Program-made: the position numbers and the translations under genes
Assembly: GCA_001557505.1 (NCBI GenBank)
Contig: LSAX01000002.1
Coordinates: forward strand, 2,604,001-2,668,000
From: Reticulascus tulasneorum
Lineage: Eukaryota > Ascomycota > Sordariomycetes > Glomerellales > Reticulascaceae
Direction: 5' to 3'
Length of the DNA stretch: 64,000 nt
Shown here: in pieces, positions 32,827 to 43,500 of the stretch
Layout: every line of letters begins with the position of its first letter
Position numbering within the stretch: position 1 is the first letter of the stretch
Notes under the pieces: model-generated
Seen by the model: the letters and a program-made list of their open reading frames with translations, nothing else
What the model was told of the DNA's origin: nothing
The model's database searches: none

Positions 32827-35388
32827 GACCACGCCGGCCGCCACGGAATATGACGCTGGGTGGCTGGCTACGTGGGGGATCTATCTTGGAGATGGTGCAG
32901 GTACGTACAAATGCAAGGAAGAAATCACCCGCAGCCCCCCCTCCCCCTCCCCAGTTACGTTGGCTCCTCGCTCGTCTTCTGCTGCAGTCCTACCCTAGGT
33001 GGCATCCGATCTTTGCAGCGGATGGCCAACAAGAGGCGTAGGGCAGGTACCGGCGTGGCAAGCAGTGCAATGCAGCTGGGTTATGCCTTCTCTGCCGCCC
33101 GAAACCTAGGCGATTGGGTGTTTCTGGATGGGGGCCAGCCCAACCGGTGCAGCAACACGGCACATTTCATTGCCTGTTTAGTAACCTGACTGACCTTGCC
33201 TGAAGGACGAGACCGAAAGAAGAATACGAGCTCCTCAGGATGCGATGGATACCATGGGACCAGGTTGTCCTCAAACGAGACGGAACGAGCAAACGAACGA
33301 TGATGCTACACCTCCCCCGGGATTTCCGATCTTCTTCCTCGCATGGAGCAAACACAACTGTTATTGCTTTTTCCCTGGTTCGAACGAGTTCCCCCTTTTA
33401 GAGGCCTGTCCGGGCGGAACCACCCAAGCCCAACGAATGGCGGACACGCTGCAGCGATTGATCAGCTACCGCTCCTGCTGCTGGGTGCTGCACGTCCATT
33501 CCAAAACATGAAAGGAAAAAAAAGTTGAGTGGCTTGCGGATGGGCATGGATGGATAGAGGATGGATGGATGGGGATCTACCCCCCCCTACTAGCCTTGGC
33601 TGCTGCAGACACCTTGACGCCAAAAAGATTTAGTGCTGCACCAAGCACGTGGGCTTGCTTCCACTCAGGCACCATTGCAGCTAGCTGCAGGGACCTGATC
33701 CACTAAAAAGCCCCTGCTAGTACTAACTTGGGAAGCGGGTGTCAGCGCCACGGTGCTGGGTCCGTCACGTATCACAAACCAATTGCGTCCCCAACATTCA
33801 ATTTACTGCCCTGTTCACCCTTTTATTGGCCCCCAGCCTCGACCTCTCCATCGCCCTCGCTGGCACGACTGCCTACGATCAACACTAATACTGGGAAATA
33901 TGTGTACATACACCGACCCTCAATGACTTCACTTCCTCCCTTCTCTTCCCCCCAAATCTCTTTCTTTTCCCTCCCCTGCAAATCTCGTATGGAGGTTTCG
34001 ATTAATACTCTGCTATGGATGAGTTCTTCTCAAGTTTCGTCGTTGTGATTCTGCTCTTGCCCTTCCCCGTCCCCTCTCCTTTGTTTCTGCTAGGAGTTTA
34101 CTGGTGTGTATGGAAGACCTGGCGGTACCCCCCTCAGGCATCTTCGGTTGGATTGCTTCATAGACGGTGGGGGGTTAAAGGTGGGATGGAATATGGCAAA
34201 CAAGATAAAAGGGGTTTAGATGCAACAGCACGCAAGGCTGGCGGTGGATTGGACGGTTCTGGACGGCGGCTATTGTTTGTCTTTTGCTGTGTCTTTACTT
34301 GTTTCTGACGCATGTACTCTGTCTGTCCTTGTCAACTTCGTTTTGCTTCGTCTGTGTTCGTGGATATACAACTTTTTGACCTAATCTTCTCCTTGTCCCT
34401 GTTTGATAAGGCGGTACAAGTTTGACAGCCGTGTGTTATTCGGCCATCAGGGTATGTATCTGACGAGGGTGCTCTCAAGATACCGGTGTACGCTAGTAGA
34501 TTTAATCTAGTCCTTTTTCACGTTCTATGACGAAGAGGTCCGGCGCAGATATTCCTTATCATGAAATGAATATGCTTGCTCCTATGGGTCCTCGTATCTA
34601 ACGGCGGGGAACCGGGTACGACCTCGTGCATTCTATCCAGTGGCCCACAACAAGACACAGAGGGATCCTGAGACAATGCTGGATTGAGGCTTCCTGTGCT
34701 CCGTTGGACAGCATTGCGATCCGGGTTTCAACTTGGGCGGCCACGGCAGCACCGCTCGTCAGCTGAATCGCGTCCGGGGCGAGCATTCGAGCCAACCCGG
34801 GTGTAACAGCCGCACTTGTTTGGCACAGCTCGCACCCCAGCAAACCAGCGACTGCCAGGTCCCGCTCGCTGCTGCACCTGCTGCCTCATCTCGAAACAGT
34901 GGGGGGCCAGAGAAGGGCGGGAAAACACGCAACGGGTACTGGCACGACTGGGTGGAGAGACCAATCAATTAGCGCTGGGGGCTTAGAAATGTTACATTGG
35001 CTTTTTTTCCCGCACCACTTCTTTGGAAAGACTGCGCGACGCGTGGCCGCAGGTGATCCCGTTTCCCGGCCCGGCACAGACGCCACATGGCGTTTGCGAT
35101 CGGCCGGGGGCTCGATCGGCTGGTGACGTGGAGGGTGCGGTTTCCCATGTGGCGGTGGGGCGAGCCGACAGCCTCGGGGGAAGATGGGAGGGCGGGTTCC
35201 GCAGCCTCGTCTTTGGGAAGAAACGGGCTGGGTGGTGCATGGATGTCACGTTCGGGGGAGTGCAGCCTTGTAAAAAGAAAACAACATGCTGGTATGTTGA
35301 AACGTTGCCGGCGCTGCTCTATAGTACAGTGTTGACATCTGGACTCAGTAGCTACCCATGTACTCCCCTTCCCTCGTACCAGACCCAG
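32827..35388. other. Non-coding stretch downstream of the 54-aa gene
   Basis: About 2.5 kb. The first part may be 3' UTR of the 32644 gene. A second pyrimidine-rich stretch near 33780-34100 resembles a leader, but the ORF after it (about 34015-34308, hydrophobic N-terminus) is not convincing. A GGAT-type tandem tract lies at 33541-33573. The right end is the 3' flank of the MOSC gene. Confidence 0.45.
33541..33573 (+). repeat. Imperfect GGAT tandem repeat
   Basis: Short tract of ATGGATGGAT-type units in non-coding DNA. Confidence 0.7.
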
Positions 35389-36447
35389 TTAGGCGGCGAC
35401 CTCTTTCTTGGGTTTTAGCGGCCAATCCCACACCGTCCTCTCGGAGTTCCGCTTTGTCACTTCGACATCATCCCCCACCTCGACCGTCAGCACCTCCCCG
35501 TCCGCCAGGAAGCCGTACCGTCCAAACACGGGACTATACTTGACCCCCGCGTCGACCCTCCGATCCTTCATCAGCTTCTGCAGCACCTTCCCCTTCTCGC
35601 CCGCCTCGGTCCGACCCGTGGCGTAATCGACGTTGAGGGAGGAGCAGCGCACGCAGTTAGCCGTCAGGAGCAGCTTGTGCGCGCCGTTGAGCACCAGCTC
35701 GCCCCAAAAGTCCTCGTCGTACTGCCCCTCGCCGGTGACGACGATGTTGGGTCGGAACTTGAACATGGGCACATCCTCGCCGGGAGGCAGGCGGGCAGAG
35801 ACCTCAGCAAGTGAGGCCTCGGAGGTTACGAGAAAGGGGGAGACGTCGGTGAAGGTCAGCCAGTCTGGTTCCTGGGCGGGGCTGGTGAGGTAGGATGTAA
35901 TGGACGAGAGCCAGCCGCCGGACTCTTGGGACTGGGTTTTGGGTGACATGGTGCCGAGGACTGGGCGGCGGCCGTCGCCGATGTAGAGTAGCCTTATGGG
36001 GAGGCCGAGACAGGCTTCGAACCACGCCTCATACTTCTCCCCCACTCGGTACGCCAGCGTCGAACTGTTATACATTTCGATCTCGATCTTCTCCAGCCCG
36101 GTAATATCAGGCTCGAGAGGTATTTCGAGCGCAGTACTCTGCAGTGGGCTCGACGGCACCAATGGTTCGGCGGGGACGTTATACCGCACCACAATCTTGC
36201 CGTCCTCGATCGCCTGGTCGAAGAGCGCGCATTGGGGATGGCTCGCCAACTGCATCTTCTTCATGCTGCCGTCCGCTTGGACATGCCAGAGCATGAAGGT
36301 GCGGTCGTGCTTGATGCCCTGCGGCCCGAGTTGGGCTTTTGGGAGCGGGATGCCCCGCAGACCCTTGATGGGGTACACATAGAGCTGCGAGCGTCAGGAC
36401 ATTGCGTAGGTGATACGGAGTAGAGGCCTTACGGCTGTGATTTTCAT
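35389..36447 (-). CDS. MOSC domain protein (mARC-like molybdenum-cofactor protein)
   Basis: Exons are 36447-36433 and 36384-35389 (intron 48 nt), giving 336 aa. The first coding exon is only 15 nt and supplies MKITA, which joins LYVYPIKGLRGIPL, the conserved start of the MOSC N-terminal beta-barrel domain. The C-terminal MOSC domain has FRPNIVVTGE and ANCVRCSSLNVDYATG. The Cys of the NCVRC motif corresponds to the molybdenum-ligating Cys of mARC-type proteins, and KYSPVFGRYGFL near the end also fits the family. mARC proteins reduce N-hydroxylated substrates using sulfurated molybdenum cofactor with cytochrome b5 partners. That exact reaction is inferred for this member. No mitochondrial presequence or transmembrane anchor precedes the MOSC fold. 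Confidence 0.92.
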
Positions 36448-37441
36448 GGCGTTTTCCTATGTGGGTTTTGTGGCAAGCGGTTTTCGAGCCCGAGGTTAGT
36501 GTGCGGCTGGATGTGTTATAAGCAGCGTGATCGGGTTGTCAGCGCCTCATTGTCTCCCAGTCTCCTAGTCTCCCTTTGGGCTTATTGTGGATGGATGGGC
36601 GGTTGGCCAAGGCAGAAAAGTATATTCGTGCCGATTGTGTCCTAATGTAATCTGTAATTACAATGAAGAACCCCGCACAGCAGGGCGTGCCGGCGGAGCT
36701 GGCTGTGTGCCAATGAGACATGTTGCATATCTCGGTAGGTACGTATCTTTAAGTACCAAACTGATTAGGTAGGTAGCCATTTTGACTTTTGGTGTCTGAG
36801 ACTCCCAATACTTGGCAAATCTCACCATATCTAAGACAGAGCATCTGAGACATCTATCTCACCAAACTCATTCCAGCTAGCTTTTGACTTTACCCGTGGT
36901 ACGGTGATTTCTAAACCTCATGTGGTGTCGACGATGCCGATTGCGGAGCCACTGCCCACGATCAACGCAGCTTCATATTTTGGATTTGGCAGATTGGCCC
37001 ACCAAAGCCTGTACGGAATGGGAGCCCAGTACGCTTGAGTTTTGAGATTCGATCTGTCAAGGCCGGTGTGGGTGTCGGGGACTTCCAAGTTTCCCATCCT
37101 GTGCCTGTACTCGGCACAGCTGGAGGTTGGAGGCTTGAGCTGCTGCGGGCTAGACTCACTGACTTGACTACATGGCGTCAAACCTTAGGTGGCATATTCT
37201 AGACATCTCGGTCACAATTGTCTCGGAACAGTGAATGTTCTCAAAGTGATGAAATCTGATCTATGCATTAGCGTTCATGGTAGCGTAAAGAAATCCCAAG
37301 ATGAGGCAAGTGGGCATTCTAAAACAAGTTCTATATCGCAACATGCATACTCACCCGACGTTCGTCTGTGTGAGTGTACTCTCCAAACCCGCAGCTCTCT
37401 ATCAAGGCCCGTCTATGTACGATATTAAGCTCCACTCGAAT
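36448..37441. other. Intergenic region, MOSC gene promoter and HIS2 3' flank
   Basis: About 1 kb with no credible ORF. TAGGTA-type words occur at about 36735-36775 (ggtaggtacg, ttaggtaggtagc). A minus-strand frame at 36918-37181 has no recognised feature. Confidence 0.45.
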
Positions 37442-38538
37442 CTACTTGAAAATGTCTCTAAAGGTCGCCAACGACACGGTCTTTTCGTGCAAAGCTGCCT
37501 TGACGTCTCCGTCTGCCTCTGGTGTCGGGGTTCGCTCAAACGTGTAAACATCTTCGACGCCTAGGCTTTCGAGATAGTCGACCGCCCTCTTGTAGTTGGT
37601 GCTCAGTTGAGCAATGCCATGACTGTCGTCGGAAAACGTAAACCTCCCGCCAAGTTCCAACCATGCCTGGGCTGATGTCAGTGTCTTGTCCTCATGCTGT
37701 ACGGCCAGCCTTCCTGGCGAGAGTTGCTGTGATTCCACTCGTTAAGGAATCAGGGGTGAATAATAGGAAGAATTTACCTCGGCGATGTCTCTACATGGAT
37801 AAGGCTCATCCAGGCCCTTTCTCAACGCACTGCTATTACACTCCAGGAGCCCGCCGTAGCTCTTCACAAACTCCAGGTTCCTCAACACCCGCTTCCACAC
37901 GCCCTCCCAAGTCTTCACATCCCTACCCGGATCCTCACTCATCAGCCTCACCAGATCAAAGTGGCCCACGACCGGCGGCTTCAGTGCCGTCAGCATCTCG
38001 TACTGCTGGTCGTAGTACCTCTCATACATGGCCTCTTCCCTCCCACCGGCAGAATCCTTGGCCTTCACATACCATCCCTTGTCGTAGTCGATGGGGATGG
38101 CGTTGACATGGTGCAGCGATCCGATGAAGTAGTCGATAGCCGGATGCGCTGCCAGGGTCTGGATATACGGTCCGTAGGCGGGCCGATACCATTCACCTTC
38201 AAAGCCGATGAGAATATGGATCTGCGAGGCATACTTCCGCTGTAGGCGGCGCGCTTCAACGATGTAGAGATCGTGCCGCGGAGCGAGCACTGCGATGGAG
38301 CCCTCCGGGTCGTTTTCTTCCAGCTGAGTGGGCATGTCAGTGACTGATAGCGAGGGGATAACAGCACTGGGCTTACTTCTTCCGGGTACAGATCTGCTAT
38401 TTCGAGGCGTGGCATGTGTTCTGTCAGCCCCATAGTTTTGTACCCGATGCTAATGGCATGCAGGATGATATCCTCGAGGTTATCTTGCGCATGGCCGGGA
38501 CAGAATTGCCCGGAATGGGAATGCATGGTGAATGCCAT
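37442..38538 (-). CDS. HIS2: Histidinol-phosphatase (PHP family, HIS2/HisK type)
   Basis: Exons are 38538-38377, 38323-37778 and 37666-37442, giving 310 aa. The enzyme dephosphorylates histidinol phosphate in histidine biosynthesis. PHP metal-site motifs are seen in order: MHSHSGQFCPGH, GLTEHMPR, GFEGEWY, YFIGSLHHVNAIPIDYD, GHFDLVRL and SDDSHGIAQLSTNY. Intron 1 is 53 nt. Intron 2 is modelled as 111 nt (37777-37667) because it gives the conserved spacing DIAE-AWLELGGRFTF. A 51-nt version ending at 37727 is also in frame and has a textbook CTTAAC branch site, and it would add 20 residues. The gene is divergent from the acetamidase-family gene. Confidence 0.92.
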
Positions 38539-39254
38539 ATTGCAATTTCAACTCAATACGGGATGTGAGCGACTTAAAGTAATTTACGGACGAAAGAGCA
38601 TTCGGAGATTTAAACAAGGGATCTAAATACTGAACGTATAAGAGAAAATATATGTATTATCGGCCAACTTAGGGGCCATTCACTTTGTGTCTCGAAGCGC
38701 ATTCGGGATTCATGAGTGCAAAAACGGACGGACGGGCTTAAAAGAAAATGCTTCCGTCTCCGCCAAACCCAAATTTTCCCGGTGCGGTCTAATGGAAATC
38801 GGTGGGTACTTGCTCCAAAACCGGTCTCTGCTATAACGGCACCTAAGCAACTATAAAATCCCCTCTCTGGACTTGACGTCTTTTTCTAAAACGAAACCAG
38901 CCAGTTATTTAGTACTGTAGTGTTTAGCTTCTAGAGAGTGATTCAAAGACTCAGGCCTCAAATGCGATGCTTGCTGGGTATAAGTACTGCCAACGACTTT
39001 GTATGACTCTTATATTTCTTATCTGCCTAATACAACCATGAGATCCATCCACTTTGCGCTGCATCAATTGGCCTCAATTGACAGGGTTGATTAGGGATCG
39101 CAGATGACTGGGTGGTCCTCTAGGAGTTCAACTCATTAACTAGTGTAACCCGAGACAACCTGCATTCGATTCCTGCTACCAACCATCGCGAATCGCTTCG
39201 CCTCTTTCTCTCAAGCGTCCAATCAACTCCTACGGCTCTCATCTTATCAGCTTG
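38539..39254. promoter_or_regulatory. Divergent promoter region HIS2 / acetamidase-family gene
   Basis: 716 nt between divergent starts, with no ORF. An imperfect CPC1/GCN4-like word (AGACTCA near 38948) and three HGATAR-type words are present, but none exceeds chance expectation. Confidence 0.45.
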
Positions 39255-40196
39255 ATGATGGCTCACTCATTCCACATAAGCCCATCCAGCGCCCACCTAA
39301 AATGGTCCCGCTCCATCCCGCCAGCCCTGACGGTCCCCTCCGGATCGGTCCTGACTTTCGACCTCCTCGATGGCGGCAACAATCAAATCACGCCTCAGAA
39401 CCAGGCCACCGCCCTCTCGACCTTCGACTTCGACAAGACAGACCCGGCCTTCGGCCCCGTGCACGTCACCGATGCGGAGCCCGGCGACGTCTTGAAGATT
39501 GAATTTCTGGAGCTGCAGCATGGCGACTACGGCTGGACCGCCATCTTCCCCGGCTTCGGGCTCTTGGCGGACGAATTCACCGAGCCGGAGTTGAAGATCT
39601 GGGATCTGACAAATGTCGGCAGCGGACATGTGGAGTTCAAGAAAGGGATACAGATTCCCGTGCGGCCATTCCTGGGCGTCGTGGGCGTCGCCCCGGGAGA
39701 AGAAGGCGAATTCTCCACCATCCCCCCCTATGATACCGGCGGCAACATAGACTGCAAGCACATCACCGCCGGCAGCACGCTCTACCTCCCCATCAATGTC
39801 CCCGGCGCCCTTTTCAGCTGCGGCGACGGCCATGCCGCACAGGGTGACGGCGAAGTCTGCGGCACGGCCATCGAGACGCCGATGACGGCCAAGCTGCGTC
39901 TGACTGTCGAGAAGGGCAAGCCGTGGGTGTCGAGCCCGCATTACCTGACGGCGGCCCAGGAGGTGCAGGTGGGGCAGGAGTATGCGGCCCTAGGCATCGA
40001 CCCGGACCTGCGGGAGGCGACGAGGAAGGCCGTGCGGGGCTTGATGGCATGGCTCATGGCCGAGAAGGGTCTGACGAGGGTCGAGAGCTACATGCTTGCG
40101 TCCGTGGCAGGGAATCTGAAGATGGTGGAGGTGGTGGACATGCCCAACTATGCGATTGCTTGCTCCATTTCTCTGAGTATCTTTGTGGATGCATGA
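39255..40196 (+). CDS. Acetamidase/formamidase family protein
   Basis: This intronless gene encodes 313 aa. The frame is preceded by a TTG codon, so the first true start is the ATG at 39255, followed immediately by a second ATG. The sequence matches the FmdA/AmdA family, which hydrolyses formamide or short amides to acid and ammonia. It has an N-terminal beta-rich half with PSGSVLTFDLLDGG, then HVTDAEPGDVLKIEFLEL, GVVGVAPGEEGEFSTIPP, GNIDCKHITAGSTLYLPI, GDGHAAQGDGEVCGTAIE and a C-terminal helical segment EATRKAVRGLMAWL. Substrate cannot be told from sequence. Its position beside HIS2 gives no functional hint. Codon use is strongly C-biased at third positions compared with neighbours, suggesting high expression or a different history. 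Confidence 0.92.
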   Translation: MMAHSFHISPSSAHLKWSRSIPPALTVPSGSVLTFDLLDGGNNQITPQNQATALSTFDFDKTDPAFGPVHVTDAEPGDVLKIEFLELQHGDYGWTAIFPGFGLLADEFTEPELKIWDLTNVGSGHVEFKKGIQIPVRPFLGVVGVAPGEEGEFSTIPPYDTGGNIDCKHITAGSTLYLPINVPGALFSCGDGHAAQGDGEVCGTAIETPMTAKLRLTVEKGKPWVSSPHYLTAAQEVQVGQEYAALGIDPDLREATRKAVRGLMAWLMAEKGLTRVESYMLASVAGNLKMVEVVDMPNYAIACSISLSIFVDA

Positions 40197-40594
40197 GAAC
40201 CACATGTGCCGTGTCTGTAAGGCGAGTGGTTGGTGTGTCATGAGGGAGTACTGAGTGTCACAGCTATTGAGCGTATGTTATGAGTATCTCATGTCTTTAA
40301 TTAAACTCGAAAACGCAAGAAAAATTACACGAACAAAAACAGGTACAATTAGGGTATCATGCAGCGGCAAAGACTAAGGCATCCGAGCCAAGCCATAACA
40401 AGCCGTTTAGACAAGATCATTGTACATCCAAGATGAATAAAACCGCACATAAACATTGCGCCCTTCCTGCGAGCTCCTGCCCGCTATCCTGAACACCAAG
40501 AAGATAAAGATGCCGTGTCCGACACACCGGAATGGTGGTTGTGTCTACGATCAGAGGAGAAACCCATGTCTGGGTTCGCGGCAGGTAGTAGAGG
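40197..40594. other. Convergent 3' intergenic region
   Basis: 398 nt between the stop codons of the acetamidase-family gene and HOS3. It is A/T-rich, with AAT-rich words suitable for 3' end processing on both strands. No ORF of note. Confidence 0.5.
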
Positions 40595-43500
40595 CTATTT
40601 CTGCGGAGTCTCGGGGACTTCCCACACCGATGTCGTCTGCTCTGGCTCCGGCTTCGGTGCCTGCTCCGTCTTGAAACCATTGGCAAGTTCCTCTATCTTG
40701 CGGGGAGCGAAGGGGATTGCCGACGTGGCAGTGAATATCGGGAGGTCAGTCCGTCTCATGACGTTGGGCGTCGACGTGTTTGGGGGCAACCATTTCAATG
40801 GTTCTTGTTGAGGGACTGGCACTGGAGCTGGACCCTCCGGTTGGTACGGCACAAACATGTCTGGATCGGACGTAGCCCCTGATAGTGGTTGAGGAGCAGG
40901 AGAACTGGCAGGGAGCGGGACCTGTCGTGGATCCGGCGACAGAGAAACCGGCGTATGCAGCTGTGTTGGCGTCGAAACGCTGGGGTATGCTGTCACAGCC
41001 GGTGTTGACGATCGATGTATCAATGGAGGTAGTTCCGTTGGGGACAGATCAGCTGTACCGTCGTAGGATGGAATGACAACTTGCGGCGTAGTTGCTGGTG
41101 TAGGCTCTGAGGGTGGTGGTGGAAATATTGGCTTGCTTTCCTCCACGGCCGGAGGGGTTGAGGTTTGCGATTGCGATTGCGACGCCTTCGCTCTTTCTTC
41201 CTTCTGCGCCTTGGTGATCAAGTTAATCTTGATCTTCTTCATGCCCGCTGTGATACGATCTAAATCATCCGCAGAGTTATCCACCGTGCCTCCTCCATTC
41301 TGCCTCGCCGGTGCAGCGACATTGTTTTGAGTCCGAGCTGGGGAGCTCGCCACGGAGGTAGTTTTCTTTGTTCCTCTTGGAGCTTTTGGAGCTTCTTTAC
41401 GCGCGGCAGGGACAGCTCTGGTTTTCTTGACTGCAAGCGATGTTCCAGCTTGTGTCCGAACACTCATAGAGGATTCAGGTCGGACGCTGTGCGAACTGCC
41501 AGGGCGAGGGATTCCATTACCATTGGCAACTTTTGGTGGTGAGGCGGTAGGTGTCGAAATGATAGTCGATGCCGCACTAAGTCGTCGAGCTGCACGCTTG
41601 ACTGGCCCATCGCCATTGGCATCTGGTACGATGCCTCTTGCTGCTGCCTGCGATAACTTGTTAGATGCTGCTACAAAGATGCCCGATGGGAAAATGCCAA
41701 CCTTCTCCGTGCTTAGAACAGAAGGCCCCACTGTTTTCCTTCTGCCCTTTAACTGCTTCTCGTCTTCTTCATCAATCGTGCCGTCCACACCTGCTATGGC
41801 TCTAATCGCCCTGCGCTCCCGGAGAGCCATCCTTGATGTCGGGCGATCCGCGGTTGCAGAGTTCGCGGCCGGCACAGGTGCGGCGAACCCTGATTGGCGA
41901 TCCCTACGAGCTCGTGTTGCTTCTGCATTAAGATCCTCTGCCTTACAACTATCGGTTTGGCGATCCGCGGGAATAAGCAGTTTACTTAATTCATGGGCTG
42001 CGACCATCCACGGCACTTCAGGCGGAGGCGGTGACGGAGGTCGCGAGAATGAGCCGTTGCTCAGCGATGATAGACCAGACATGCTCCGCCGCATCTTAGC
42101 AGGGTTCACAACCCTCGCGGTCGATGCCTGAGTTGGGGAGGAGTAGGTTGGCGGTGTGACATGTCGCGGCTTCTTAGGCTCAGGCGGAGGGTTACCCATC
42201 GCTGTCTCGAGCCTATCCAATTCTGCGCTGGACCACCATAAGGGGTCATAGGCGTGTAGTGAATCCAGAGATGGCGTCTCTGCTGCCGTCGGCTTGCTAT
42301 CCTGGACGACCCCCATCCTCTGGCCCATTTCGAACGCCAACCCGTCGCGACCTCGAGAAGTTGTCGAAGGACTCTGGTCTCCCGCGAGACCTGTAATATG
42401 ACTACATATTCCCGAGAACAAGGCGCGATCGCTGTACCCGCCTTCCAAAACACTGATAACCCGGCCCTCGACACTCAAGCCTTCCTCCGCAGCAATCTTG
42501 ACGACATCCTGCGCGACACGGGCATAGAACTCGGTAGGCACGTTCACATTATGACGTTGCATACCGGCACTTTCCCATTCGCTCGCGTCAAAGCCCGCCG
42601 AAAAGAAGATCGCGGCCTTGGGAGCCTGGTTTGAAGAACGCAACCTGTCGGACTGGGTTTTGAGGAAAGCACGCGTCTTGTCCAAGATGACGCGATACTT
42701 TGATTCGTAAAGTTGCCAGAACTCTGCTTCGGTCGCCCAAGGCTGTAGGTGGACATTCCATATGTTTTGGCCATGCGCATTGTCAATGCACAGGCTCGCA
42801 TTCTTGACCTTTTCTTCGTCACCCATCTCGCAGGGGTATGAATTGATATCGTGAAGACTGAAGTAACCAATGGAGGACTTCTTCCACGCTGCGGCGTTCT
42901 TTGGAAGTGTTGTTCCTCTGGAGTTGTGCTGCCATGTGATCGACTGCGAGCCGTCACCATGGTGTAGATCAAAGTCAATGATGGCCGCATGAGTAAGGCC
43001 GTGGTTCAATATCGCATGCATGATACCGACATGCACATTGTTGAGCCAGCAGAATCCGGAGGGGTACGAGGCTGAGCAATGATGTCCCGGGGGTCGTACA
43101 GCAACAAACGCTCGCCGTGGTCCTGTAGTGAAGACAGTATCGACAGCCTCACACACCGCCCCTAAAGCGCCTTCCAAAGCATCCAATGATTCAGCGCATA
43201 GATATAGGTCGCCTTCGTGAAACTTGGCCGGAGTCTCTTGGTCTGGTCCCCGATTCATCTCTGGTCGTTGAAGCTCCTTTCCGCCATGAGCAAGCTTCGA
43301 TTCCGCGGCATCGCACATAATCTTCAGCTCCTCCATCCATTTCGTCCCATGAACATTGGTCACCGCCTGTGACATCAAGGGTAGCTTTCGTGTTGTCTTG
43401 TGTATTCGGAAAGGGAGCGTTGGGATTGTCGCAGGGTTGAGCTTCGGGTGGATTGGGTACGCCCCGTCGCAGTGTCTTTCGCCCAGCCGCACGTATGCCA

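Noticed and set aside
32806..32850. Stop-codon readthrough of the 54-aa gene
   Set aside because: The TAG AGA context is not a known readthrough context and the extension is only about 14 residues without conserved character.
34015..34308. 97-codon frame with a hydrophobic N-terminus after a pyrimidine-rich stretch
   Set aside because: The C-terminal half looks random and the hydrophobicity follows the T/C-rich composition. Several ATGs precede it.
38657..39249. Three HGATAR words in the HIS2/acetamidase promoter as AreA sites
   Set aside because: About two are expected by chance in 716 bp on both strands, and none is tightly paired.
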